A stretch of 64,000 bases of DNA from Acidimicrobiia bacterium (GTDB lineage Bacteria; Acidobacteriota; Vicinamibacteria; Vicinamibacterales; CAVVIG01). Position numbers and translations under genes: made by a program. Under the pieces are notes generated by a model. The model saw only the letters and a list, made by a program, of their open reading frames with translations. It searched no databases and was not told the DNA's origin. Below are positions 50,171-58,833 of this stretch, in pieces (the stretch's first letter is position 1; every line of letters begins with the position of its first letter). The stretch spans positions 1 to 64,000 of the forward strand of contig VFZL01000004.1 in NCBI GenBank assembly GCA_016871175.1, given 5' to 3'.

Positions 50171-51790
50171 ATGAAGCTCACGCCTCTCGCGGCGCTCGGG
50201 ATTGTCGGCGCGTTGACCCTGTCGGGCAGCGCGATCCACGCGGCAGTGGAGTCCCCACTCATCGAGGCGGCCAAGGCTGGCGACGCGGTCGCCCTGAAAC
50301 GACTGATCGGCCAGAAGACCGATCTGAACGCGCTGGCCTCGGACGGTTCCACCGCCCTTCACTGGGCGGTGCACCGCGACGTCGCCGATCTGGTCGACGC
50401 GCTCCTCACGGCTGGCGCGAAGGTCAACGTGGCAAACCGCTATGGCGCCACACCGCTGTCGCTCGCGTGCACGAACGGCAACCTCGTGATCGTGAATCGT
50501 CTGCTCGCGGCGGGCGCGGACCCGAACGCGACGTTGCAGAACGGCGAGACGCCGCTCATGACCGCCGCCAAGACCGGACGCACCGACGTCGTCTCTGCGC
50601 TGCTCGCCAAGAGCGCATACCCGAATGCCCGCGAGAAGTCCCGAGGTCAGACGGCGCTGATGTGGGCCGCCGCGGAGAACAACGCGGCCGTGATTCCCGT
50701 CCTTCTGGTCGGCGGCGCCGAACGCGACGCGCGAACTGGGGATCAGTCCGCCCCGGCCGCCCCTGGGGGCGGATCGTTCTCACAAGCCGCAGGCGTGGGG
50801 CGCGCCAACTCGACGCGTCCCTCGTTCACGGCGTATCTGTTCGCGGTTCAGCGTGGTCAGGCCGAGGCCGTGAAGGCCTTGCTCGACGCTGGTTCGAAGA
50901 TCGACGAGGCGCTGCCGGACGGTACGAGCGCGCTCGTCCTCGCGGTCCAGAACGGACAGTGGGAGCTCGCGAGTCTGCTCGTCGATCGCGGCGCGAACGT
51001 GAACGCCGCCGGGTCGGGATTCTCCGCGCTCCATCAGATCACGCGGGTCCGCCGCACGAACATTGGTTTTGCGCCGCCGCCGGTGGGCAAGGGCAACATG
51101 AGCAGCACGGACCTCGTCCGCAAGCTGATCGCCAAGGGCGCCGACGTGAACGCCAGGATGACGCGCGACTTCCGCGACGGCTACCGCAACCGGTTGAATC
51201 GGGTCGGTGCGACGCCGTTCCTGCTCGCCGCCAAGAACGTTGATACCGAATTGATGAAGATCTATCTTGCGGCTGGTGCGGATCCGATGACCGCCAACGC
51301 GGATAAGACCAATGCGCTCCATGTGGCGGCTGGTGTCGACATCTGGAATCCGGGCGAAGACGGCGGCTCGGCGCCGGGCTACGAAGGCGAAGCGCTCGAA
51401 GCGGTAAAGATCCTCGTTGACCTCGGCCACGACGTGAACGCCGCCAACGATCGCGGTGAAACCGCGTTGCACGGCGCCGCGTATCGTGGAGCCAACTCCA
51501 TCATCGAGCACCTCGTCTCCAAGGGCGCGAAGCTCGACACGCGTAGCACCCAAGGCTGGACGCCGTGGACCATCGCCAACGGCGTGTTCTACTCGCTGTT
51601 CTTCAAGGAGCAGCGCGAGACGGCATCGCTTCTCGCCAAGCTGATGGCGGAACGCGGCATCTCCACCGAGGGCATGGCCGACGATGGGAAGACGTGCTTC
51701 GATTGCGGCCGTAACGACGGTATCCGGCGGGATGCGGAAGGTCGTCGTCTGGTTCAGCCCACGGGAGACACGAAGGCCCAGCAGAAGTAG
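50171..51790 (+). CDS. Secreted ankyrin-repeat protein
   Basis: A 539-residue protein with an N-terminal signal peptide (LAALGIVGALTLSGSAIHA). About ten ankyrin-like repeats follow (for example DGSTALHWAVHRDVADLVDA, NGETPLMTAAKTGRTDVVSA, RGETALHGAAYRGANSIIEH). An Ala/Gly-rich insert near 195-215 interrupts the array. The C-terminus carries TCFDCG, a CxxC pair that could bind metal but lacks the heme histidine. Last gene of the coupled DUF1592-DUF1552-ankyrin operon, so it probably works with those two periplasmic proteins, perhaps as a scaffold. Confidence 0.9.
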   Translation: MKLTPLAALGIVGALTLSGSAIHAAVESPLIEAAKAGDAVALKRLIGQKTDLNALASDGSTALHWAVHRDVADLVDALLTAGAKVNVANRYGATPLSLACTNGNLVIVNRLLAAGADPNATLQNGETPLMTAAKTGRTDVVSALLAKSAYPNAREKSRGQTALMWAAAENNAAVIPVLLVGGAERDARTGDQSAPAAPGGGSFSQAAGVGRANSTRPSFTAYLFAVQRGQAEAVKALLDAGSKIDEALPDGTSALVLAVQNGQWELASLLVDRGANVNAAGSGFSALHQITRVRRTNIGFAPPPVGKGNMSSTDLVRKLIAKGADVNARMTRDFRDGYRNRLNRVGATPFLLAAKNVDTELMKIYLAAGADPMTANADKTNALHVAAGVDIWNPGEDGGSAPGYEGEALEAVKILVDLGHDVNAANDRGETALHGAAYRGANSIIEHLVSKGAKLDTRSTQGWTPWTIANGVFYSLFFKEQRETASLLAKLMAERGISTEGMADDGKTCFDCGRNDGIRRDAEGRRLVQPTGDTKAQQK

Positions 51791-52137
51791 CCCATCATCT
51801 TCGGCCCGCGGGCGAGTCCTCAGGCGCGTCTTCTGAGCGTCCAAAGGAGCGTGGCACGCTTTGACGCAAAGCGATGCGCGACGTCGTGACGCTTTACTCC
51901 GAAGAGCTCTCTGTCGGGCGATGCTACTCAGAACTCAAACCGCTATCGTCGATCACGCCAGGGGACAAGCCAGCCGTGTGCAGCTGCTGCCGGCAGAACG
52001 CAGCTTGCGCGACGACCACGTAGAACACCGCGCCGCTTCGTCGCGACGAGAACGGACCGGAGTCTATCGACTCGAGGTCCTTGCCATCGAACGCTGCTCG
52101 ATCGAGAGGAGGCATGGTGCGCGCCGCCGTCGTTCGA
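51791..52137. other. Intergenic stretch with no confident gene
   Basis: A 347-bp gap between the convergent ankyrin and cytochrome c genes. The only coding-like feature is a 49-codon ORF at 51874-52023 (MRDVVTLYSEELSVGRC and later CSCCRQNAAC), with five cysteines but no Shine-Dalgarno and no known relative. I do not call it a gene. Confidence 0.4.
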
Positions 52138-52620
52138 TCACCGCGCCGGCTGAACGGTCATCGTCACGGCCTTCAGGGCGTCGACGCTCGGCGGCAGCTC
52201 CGCCGATCCCGTGGGCGCGCGGTTGGACGCCAACAAGAAGCTGACGATGTCGACCACCGTCTGGGGATCGAGCGTATCCGGCTTGTCCTGCGGCATGGTC
52301 GTCCCGATCGTCACGAAGAGATCGGCGACGGGCAAGTCGCGCCAGCGGTGCACGAAGATCGGGCCGGCCAGGGCCGGCGCACCGGCCTCACTGCCCCCAC
52401 CGGTGAGATTGTCGCGATGGCAGTACCCGCAGTGCGTCTTGTACAGCTCGCCGCCGCGCTTCGCCTGGGCTTCCGTGAAGACGCCGCCCCAGATGGTGCG
52501 AGGTGCGTCCTGGGCGCCGTGGCCCACCGCTGAGATTGCGGCAATCCAGATTGCCAGCGCTCCAACGAACGGACCGCACGCCCGCAGGTGACGCCAGGGG
52601 GTCGAGCTGCTCGTGCACAT
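52138..52620 (-). CDS. Small periplasmic c-type cytochrome
   Basis: A 160-residue protein with a signal-like hydrophobic segment (VGALAIWIAAISAVGHGA, 19-36). The heme-binding CGYCH is at 64-68 and a likely methionine ligand lies in GTTMPQDKP (Met109). This is a single-heme class I cytochrome. It is divergent from the PQQ dehydrogenase gene, with 99 bp between starts, so it is the likely electron acceptor of that enzyme. The ATG at 52620 is chosen over the longer ORF because the signal peptide follows it. A palindromic GTATAC in the shared gap could serve both promoters. Confidence 0.9.
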   Translation of the reverse strand: MCTSSSTPWRHLRACGPFVGALAIWIAAISAVGHGAQDAPRTIWGGVFTEAQAKRGGELYKTHCGYCHRDNLTGGGSEAGAPALAGPIFVHRWRDLPVADLFVTIGTTMPQDKPDTLDPQTVVDIVSFLLASNRAPTGSAELPPSVDALKAVTMTVQPAR

Positions 52621-52719
52621 GGCCCGATGATAGCGCAGGCGTCGGCAGGGCGGCGTATACTCCCTCCGTCCGCCTGACACGGTGACACCGCCGTGCCTGT
52701 GACGCGCGCGAGGAACGCC

Positions 52720-54462
52720 ATGGACTCATGCCCACGCGGTTTCGTGTTCGTCGCCGCTCTTGTGCTCGCGGGTCTGACCGGATCCGCCCAGGTCGGCAAC
52801 GTGCCGCCTGCAGCCCGCGGTGCGGTCATGCCGGCGATCTCGCCGGTCACCGACGAGCTGCTACGTAATCCGCCTGCAGGGGATTGGCTACACTCGCGCC
52901 GCACCTATGAGGGCTGGAGCTACAGCCCACTCGACCAGATCAACCGGCAGAACGTCGGACAGCTCCAGCTCGCGTGGTCCTGGGCGATGTACCCCGGCAA
53001 TCAACAGGCGAGCCCCATCGTGCACGACGGTGTGATGTTCCTCGCGAACCCTGGGAGCACGGTCCAGGCCCTCAACGCCGTGACAGGCGATCTCCTTTGG
53101 GAGTACCGTCGCGAGTTTCCCGAGGCGCGCAGAGCACAAACCGAGATGCGCGCCATCCGCGGGCTCAGCGTGTACGAAGACAAAGTGTTCCTCAACACGG
53201 CTGACGCCCACGTCGTCGCGCTCGAGGCGCGCACTGGCCGCGTGGTGTGGGACGTCGAGGCGGCGAATTCGGAGCAGCGGCTGTATTTCTCGGCGCCCGC
53301 GCTCGTCGCGCGAGGGAAGGTGATCTCAGGGCTGCAAGGGTGCGAGTACTTCTATCAGACGAAGTGCGCGATCGTCGCCCATGACGCACGGACGGGGAAA
53401 GAGCTCTGGCGCACATCGACAATCGCGCATCCGGGTACGCCCGGCGGCGACTCGTGGGGTGATGTGCCGCTTCTCTACCGCGCAGGCTCAGACGTGTGGA
53501 TCACCGGCGCCTACGATCCCACGCTCAATCTCACGTACTGGTCGACCGCGCAGGCCAAACCGTGGTCGCGAGCCGCACGCGGCACCGACGGCGACGCACT
53601 TTACACGAACACGGTCCTTGCGCTCGACCCCGAAACGGGCAAAATCGTCTGGCACTACCAGCTCCTGCCAGGCGAGACGCACGATATGGACGAGGTGTTC
53701 GAAAACATCTTGATCGATGTGGGTGCGCGCAAATCGCTCTTCAAGATGGGGAAGCTCGGGATCCTGTGGCAACTCGATCGCCAAACCGGCAGGTTCGTCA
53801 GCGCTGAGGACATGGGCTATCAGAACATCGTGCGAGTCGATCGGACGACCGGGAAGGTGACCTATCGGCCGGGCATGATCCCGACGCTCGGTCAGCTTAT
53901 GGAGTTCTGTCCGAGCACGGCCGGCTTCAAGAGCTGGCGGGCGATGGCGTACCACCCGGAGACCAAGGCCTTCTACATCCCGATGCTCATGACGTGTGAG
54001 AAGGGCTCATTCATCGAGGTGAAGAAGGTCGAGGGTGGTGGAGGGTTGGGACTCGGCCGAAGACAGGACTCCTATCATCCCGAGAGCCCGGACAACCTGG
54101 CGCAGTTCGTCGCCATGGACAGCACGTCCGGTCGCCTGCTGTGGGTCGCCAAACAGCGCGCGCCGATCAATACGGCCGCACTCACGACGGCGGGTGGTCT
54201 GGTGTTTGCCGGTGACTGGAACCGGTACTTCAACGCCTATGACGTCACGAGCGGCAAAGTCCTCTGGCAGAATCGCCTGACCACCTCACCACAAGGATTC
54301 CCGATGACGTACGCGGTCAACGGCCGGCAGTACATCGCGGTGCCTGTCGGCATCGGCGCCGCGAGCTGGGGGACGAGCATTCCGATTGTCCTCGCGCCGG
54401 ACATCAAGCGTCCGAGCGGCGGCAACGCCATCTTCGTCTTCGCCCTGCCTCAGACCAGGTAG
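52720..54462 (+). CDS. PQQ-dependent dehydrogenase (quinoprotein)
   Basis: A 580-residue protein with a signal peptide (FVFVAALVLAGLTGSAQ) and eight-bladed propeller W-motifs (AVTGDLLWEYR, ARTGKELWRTS, PETGKIVWHYQ, VTSGKVLWQNR). It oxidises alcohols or sugars in the periplasm and passes electrons to a cytochrome c. The active-site loop reads HDMDE with Asp322 and Asp324; a D-x-D pair here is the mark of lanthanide-dependent XoxF-like enzymes. Cys208 and Cys216 stand where methanol dehydrogenase has its adjacent cysteine pair. The ATG at 52720, with GAGGAA upstream, is preferred to the GTG at 52693; a TATACT lies at 52656-52661. Substrate unknown. Confidence 0.93.
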   Translation: MDSCPRGFVFVAALVLAGLTGSAQVGNVPPAARGAVMPAISPVTDELLRNPPAGDWLHSRRTYEGWSYSPLDQINRQNVGQLQLAWSWAMYPGNQQASPIVHDGVMFLANPGSTVQALNAVTGDLLWEYRREFPEARRAQTEMRAIRGLSVYEDKVFLNTADAHVVALEARTGRVVWDVEAANSEQRLYFSAPALVARGKVISGLQGCEYFYQTKCAIVAHDARTGKELWRTSTIAHPGTPGGDSWGDVPLLYRAGSDVWITGAYDPTLNLTYWSTAQAKPWSRAARGTDGDALYTNTVLALDPETGKIVWHYQLLPGETHDMDEVFENILIDVGARKSLFKMGKLGILWQLDRQTGRFVSAEDMGYQNIVRVDRTTGKVTYRPGMIPTLGQLMEFCPSTAGFKSWRAMAYHPETKAFYIPMLMTCEKGSFIEVKKVEGGGGLGLGRRQDSYHPESPDNLAQFVAMDSTSGRLLWVAKQRAPINTAALTTAGGLVFAGDWNRYFNAYDVTSGKVLWQNRLTTSPQGFPMTYAVNGRQYIAVPVGIGAASWGTSIPIVLAPDIKRPSGGNAIFVFALPQTR

Positions 54463-54512
54463 TGCGTGCCCGCGCCACACCTGAGCTAGAACAGTCCGCA
54501 TAGAATGGCGCG

Positions 54513-54923
54513 GTGGCGCAAGACGGAGTGCGCGGCGCGCAACCCCGGGCGCGGGCGGCCTGGTGGACGCTGCTGATCACGACCTTGGCAATCGTCCTGG
54601 TCTGGCCTCCTCAGAGCGGCAAGAGCCTGGCGCTGACGTTCGTCAACTGGGCCGTCGATCCGAGCAATCAGCTTCCGACCCTTCCTCCGCAGCTCGGCAT
54701 GGGTCTGGGCGATGACCCCTTGCTCGTCGAGGCGCGCGACGCTGAGGTCCGGCGCTACGACGACGCCTTCAACGCCGGTGGCTGGACCCGACGACGGCTG
54801 CTACTGAAGGTGGCCGGAGATCCGTTCGATCCGGCGACGACACGGCAGGTCTTGCTCGTGGTTGCCGTGCTGGTGTGGTTCGTGGTGTGGCGAATCGCCG
54901 CGAGTCCTTCCCCAACACGGTAA
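54513..54923 (+). CDS. Hypothetical two-helix membrane protein
   Basis: A 136-residue protein (GTG start) with two predicted transmembrane segments: WWTLLITTLAIVLVW (about 17-31) and LLVVAVLVWFVVWRI near the C-terminus. The loop between is about 80 residues and contains the motif PPQLGMGLGDDP. Codon usage is typical of the region, so it is probably a real gene. I know no function. It lies between the PQQ dehydrogenase and another secreted protein on the same strand. Confidence 0.65.
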   Translation: MAQDGVRGAQPRARAAWWTLLITTLAIVLVWPPQSGKSLALTFVNWAVDPSNQLPTLPPQLGMGLGDDPLLVEARDAEVRRYDDAFNAGGWTRRRLLLKVAGDPFDPATTRQVLLVVAVLVWFVVWRIAASPSPTR

Positions 54924-54976
54924 TCGTTTGGCATGCCTGGGGTGTTAACGTATATCTCTATCCGTGGAGGCGGAGT

Positions 54977-55966
54977 ATGTCCCGAGTCATCGTCATGTCG
55001 CTCCTGGGGATCGTCGTCGCTGCGACTGGCCTGCGAGCGGCACTGACCACCGTGGCGGCCACTGGCGCGCAGGCGGCGCGCTCGCACGTGCCCTCCCGGA
55101 CCATCGACGGTCACCCTGATCTGCAAGGGTACTGGACGAACGATACCTTCACCCCTCTCGAGCGTGCGCCGGAGCTCGGCACCAAGGAGTTCTTCACCAA
55201 GGACGAGGCGGCGGCCGAGTTCAAGAGACGCCAGGATCGTTATCTGGGACAGCCGAAGAACGACATTCACTACGACGATGCCATCTGGCAGGCGGAAAAC
55301 TACGAGAAGGAAGTCGACCTCAGGACGTCGCTGATCTTCGATCCGCCAAACGGGAGAATCCCGCCGCTGACGGCGGAAGCGACACGACGCCTCGCCGCGC
55401 TCACGGCCGCGCAGAAGCAGGCGCCAGCTGATGAGGCCCAGAGCCGCTCCCTGGCGGAGCGCTGCATTTCATGGGGCAATGTCGGGCCTCCAATGCTGCC
55501 ACCCACCTACAACGCAAACCTCCAGATCCTGCAGACGCGTGGACACGTCGTCATTTTTCACGAGATGATTCACGACGTGCGTTTCATTCGATTGGACGGG
55601 AGCGCTCACCTGCCGGCTGGCGTCCGCAAGCTTGCCGGCGATTCCGTCGGCCGCTGGGAGGGGGACACTCTCGTCGTCGACACCACGAACTTCACGGACA
55701 AGACGAACTTCAGAGGGGCGCCCCGATCCACGCGGCGGGACATCTTCGCGAGCGACGCACTTCACGTGATCGAGCGGTTCACGCGCGTCGGTCCGAATCA
55801 CATTCGATACCAGTTCACGGTCGACGACCCCGCGACCTGGACGAGCACTTGGTCAGGTGAAGTCCCGCTGCGCCGATTCGACGGTCCGCTCTTCGAGTAT
55901 GCGTGCCACGAGGGCAACTACGGACTGCCAAACATCCTGGCCGGTGCGCGCGCGCTCGACAGGTAG
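54977..55966 (+). CDS. Conserved secreted protein of unknown function
   Basis: A 329-residue protein with a signal peptide (VIVMSLLGIVVAATGLRAA) and a C-terminal half carrying strings typical of a family abundant in Acidobacteria: VGRWEGDTLVVDTTNFTDKT, LHVIERFTRVGPNHIRYQFT, and EYACHEGNYGLPNILAGAR. The ATG at 54977 has a GGAGGCGGAG Shine-Dalgarno. The longer frame from 54875 overlaps the preceding gene. No enzymatic motif is obvious. Likely periplasmic. Confidence 0.85.
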   Translation: MSRVIVMSLLGIVVAATGLRAALTTVAATGAQAARSHVPSRTIDGHPDLQGYWTNDTFTPLERAPELGTKEFFTKDEAAAEFKRRQDRYLGQPKNDIHYDDAIWQAENYEKEVDLRTSLIFDPPNGRIPPLTAEATRRLAALTAAQKQAPADEAQSRSLAERCISWGNVGPPMLPPTYNANLQILQTRGHVVIFHEMIHDVRFIRLDGSAHLPAGVRKLAGDSVGRWEGDTLVVDTTNFTDKTNFRGAPRSTRRDIFASDALHVIERFTRVGPNHIRYQFTVDDPATWTSTWSGEVPLRRFDGPLFEYACHEGNYGLPNILAGARALDR

Positions 55967-56053
55967 GACGTGCCCCTCGCCCGGCGACGCGGGCGGTGAT
56001 ACGCGACCGAGCGAGGCGCAGCTACATGCTCGTCGGTTTGAGGCGAAGCCTGG

Positions 56054-57478
56054 CTAGACCCCGGCCGTCTGATACGCGCGCTCGCGGAACAGGAATTCGA
56101 CGATGTTGCCCTCGTGCGGCTGGAGCCAGTTGAGCTGAATGGTCGGCACCGGGCCGAGATTCAGCCGGTCGATGTGAACCGCATCGAGGAGCGAACGGCG
56201 AAGCGCCGCGTTGGAGGTGATCGCCGAGCACACCAGCGTCGGGCCAATCGACGCGAGCATCTTCGACTCGGGGCAGTCCACGACCGTGACGAACGGGAAC
56301 ATGTACTCACGATTCGCTGCCGCCGCCTCGGGCGACTCGCAGTGCAGCACGGTGGGCAACACGTACTCGGCGTTGCCGTCCTTGACGACTCTGGCGTTGC
56401 CGCCACGGAGCTTCGCTGTGACATCGGTTACGCCCGGTGCCTTGAGGTCACCGTCGATGGCGGCCGAGATCGCGTCTGCTGTCCCAGGCACGGTGAACGC
56501 CGCCAGGCTGGACTCCGGATCCTCCGGTGGCAGCGGACGGACGTGCGCGAGCCGCGCTGCCAGCGCTTCGGCGATCGCCTTGCCGTGCCGGCTCACCCAG
56601 ATGCCCGAGCAGTTGATGCAGCCGCGCCCGCTATTGGCAAACACGCTGTCCACCATCGCGTCGAGGTACTTCTCCCAGTGATCGACCTGGTCGTCGCCGA
56701 TCAGGATCTTCGAGAAGCCCGGACCGTGCGGCTGGACGCGGGGGTTCCCGCGATAGCGCTCGACCGTTGCCGATCCACCGAAGATCAAGCTGCGTGCGCA
56801 CCCTTCGAGCACCGCCGCGCCGACGTCACCAGCGCCGGGATAAATCGCGATTGCTTCCGGCGGGATGCCGGCCTGGAGATACGCCGCCGCCATGCGGTAG
56901 GGCGTCCAGGGCTCCTGCGGCCCGGGCTTGAGCACGAGGCCGATCTGCATCGGAATCACCGGGAGCCACAAGGTGTGGACACCGGGTGAGTTCGACGGGA
57001 GCACCAGTCCCAGGACTGGGCTCTCGGCCTGGAAGCTGATAGGGACCCCCCGCTCCTCGCCAAACCCGCGCGTCAGGACGTTCAAATCGAGCCCGCGCGT
57101 CAGCGACTCGAGGATGCGACCCATCTCGGCCAGCACGAAGGCGTTCTTCTTCATGTTGGCTCGGCAGAGACGCTCGGGGATTCCGGTCGTACCCGACTGC
57201 GCGCGGACGAACTCGTCGGGGGTTTGCGCGGCGTCGCCCATCTGGAGCTCGGCGTTCATGTACAGGTCGCCAGCCTTCTTCACGCGGGCGATGATCTCGG
57301 TGATGCTCAGCTCGCGGAGCGCGTCTCGAGCGTGCTGCGCCTTCCGCATGTCGCGCTGGATGAGGCCGCCGTTGGCGCGGCCGACCGAGGCGATCGGCGT
57401 CCCTGACCTGAAATGAACGACCTGGTCGACCTCGAGGCTGCTGTACGGTTGTCCCCAACGCCAAATCGGAATCTGCAT
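56054..57478 (-). CDS. Aldehyde dehydrogenase superfamily protein
   Basis: A 474-residue protein with the ALDH Rossmann/catalytic layout. LVLPSNSPGVH replaces the usual PWNFP loop, and LVLKPGPQEPWTP and LIFGGSATVERY follow. The catalytic cysteine lies in GRGCINCSG, where Cys287 or Cys290 is the nucleophile. It oxidises an aldehyde or reduces an acyl group with NAD(P); the changed loops resemble acyl-CoA-reductase-like members, so the direction is uncertain. The PQQ dehydrogenase nearby could supply aldehydes. No signal peptide. Convergent with the gene at 54977. Confidence 0.85.
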   Translation of the reverse strand: MQIPIWRWGQPYSSLEVDQVVHFRSGTPIASVGRANGGLIQRDMRKAQHARDALRELSITEIIARVKKAGDLYMNAELQMGDAAQTPDEFVRAQSGTTGIPERLCRANMKKNAFVLAEMGRILESLTRGLDLNVLTRGFGEERGVPISFQAESPVLGLVLPSNSPGVHTLWLPVIPMQIGLVLKPGPQEPWTPYRMAAAYLQAGIPPEAIAIYPGAGDVGAAVLEGCARSLIFGGSATVERYRGNPRVQPHGPGFSKILIGDDQVDHWEKYLDAMVDSVFANSGRGCINCSGIWVSRHGKAIAEALAARLAHVRPLPPEDPESSLAAFTVPGTADAISAAIDGDLKAPGVTDVTAKLRGGNARVVKDGNAEYVLPTVLHCESPEAAAANREYMFPFVTVVDCPESKMLASIGPTLVCSAITSNAALRRSLLDAVHIDRLNLGPVPTIQLNWLQPHEGNIVEFLFRERAYQTAGV

Positions 57479-57631
57479 ATGAAACCGTCATTCTAGCAGG
57501 GCGGACGCGGCTCTCGCCCTGGGCCCTGTGAGGGCGTCGGTTGCTCGTGGGCGCTCGGCGAGCCAGGTCGCCTGGCGCCCACGACAGGTGAGAGTGAAGA
57601 AGAACGAGACGCTGTCGGCGGCTGCGAAACT

Positions 57632-58762
57632 CTACTGGCTGATCGTGATCTTCTCGACCGTCCACGTGGAGCAGTCGCCTTTGTAGAGCACGTTCTCGGA
57701 TTCGCAGTGTAGCTCGTGGATCAGGCAGCCGCTCTGACCGAGATTGCGAGACGTCTGCGCCCAGCCCACCAGCTTGCCGTCGAGATCGAACTTGTACAGC
57801 TTGCCGTTGCCATCGCCCGAGAACAGATACTGCTTCTGACCTGGGTTCGTGCAGAGGGTCCACGGCGCACCCATGCCCTCGATGATCCGCACGCGCTTTA
57901 GCTCCGGAGTGTAAACCTGCACGCGCCGGTTGCCCCGATCGGCGACGTAGATGTTGTTGTTGTTGTCCGACGTGATGCCGTGCGGCGTGTTGAACTGATC
58001 GGGCTCGGCGCCGCGCTCGCCAATCGCTCCGACCCAGTTGCCGTTCTTGTCGAACTTGGTCAGGCGGGAGTTGTTGTAACCGTCGGACACGTAGATATTG
58101 CCGTCCTTGTCCCAGGTGACATCGGTCGGCCGATTGAACACGCCGTTGCGTGCCGGTGGAGTGTGCTCGAGGTGTTCACCCTCTTCGATGAACTTCTCGA
58201 GCCAGTCGAGTGGCTCCTCCTTGCGTCCGAGGACCATCGCCACGCCGGAGTCTGGCCGGTACTTCACGACCATGTTGGCGCCTTCGTCGACCACCCACAC
58301 GTTGTCGTCTTTGTCTACGCGGACCGTATGCGCGAAGCCCGCCGCGTAGTTGTTGGGACCCCACTCCCTCATGAACGTGAGGTCGGGACCGAACTCGAAC
58401 AGCATCGAGGCGGCGCTTCCCTTGACGGTGGCGGTCTTGCCCGTGCGCGTGTATACGAAGAGGTTACCCCTCGAGTTCTTCGCTACACCCACCGCCTCGC
58501 CGATCGTCTGGCCCGGCACGTGCAGTCGAAGCACTTCTTCGGTGACCTTGAGCTGCGGCGTGCTCTTCTCGAGCGCAGCCTGTTTCTCACGTTGTTCGGT
58601 TGTGCCCGCCATGCCGCCACCCACCGGTGGCGCCGGGGTGGGAGCCGGCTTCTGATCGGCAGCCGGTGCCGACGTCGGCGCAGCGGGCTCAGCAGCCGGT
58701 TGCGCTGCGCATGCAGCGACCGAAGCCGAGAGCGCGACGGCCAACAAAGCGCGAATGTTCAT
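57632..58762 (-). CDS. NHL-repeat lipoprotein
   Basis: A 376-residue protein starting MNIRALLAVALSASVAACA, with lipobox VAAC and lipidated Cys18. A Pro/Ala linker (about 20-50) and a beta-propeller of NHL repeats follow (PTDVTWDKDGNIYVSDGYNN, TPHGITSDNNNNIYVADRGN, split at natural repeats). Such proteins sit in a membrane facing the periplasm; ligand unknown. Divergent from the M28 peptidase gene with a shared 71-bp promoter gap carrying a palindrome. The ORF start at 58792 was rejected in favour of the ATG before the signal sequence. Confidence 0.88.
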   Translation of the reverse strand: MNIRALLAVALSASVAACAAQPAAEPAAPTSAPAADQKPAPTPAPPVGGGMAGTTEQREKQAALEKSTPQLKVTEEVLRLHVPGQTIGEAVGVAKNSRGNLFVYTRTGKTATVKGSAASMLFEFGPDLTFMREWGPNNYAAGFAHTVRVDKDDNVWVVDEGANMVVKYRPDSGVAMVLGRKEEPLDWLEKFIEEGEHLEHTPPARNGVFNRPTDVTWDKDGNIYVSDGYNNSRLTKFDKNGNWVGAIGERGAEPDQFNTPHGITSDNNNNIYVADRGNRRVQVYTPELKRVRIIEGMGAPWTLCTNPGQKQYLFSGDGNGKLYKFDLDGKLVGWAQTSRNLGQSGCLIHELHCESENVLYKGDCSTWTVEKITISQ

Positions 58763-58802
58763 CGGATGCTTCTCCTGAGACCGGGTTGCCACGATGCGAA
58801 AG

Positions 58803-58824
58803 TATACACACCAGGAGGTGTATA
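58803..58824. promoter_or_regulatory. Palindromic operator between divergent lipoprotein and peptidase genes
   Basis: TATACAC (58803-58809) and GTGTATA (58818-58824) are perfect inverted 7-mers separated by 8 bp. The only gap between the two divergent start codons (58763-58833) holds this site, so it can control both genes. It looks like a PadR- or BlaI/CopY-type operator; no such regulator gene is in the window. Confidence 0.5.
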
Positions 58825-58833
58825 GTCCGAGAG

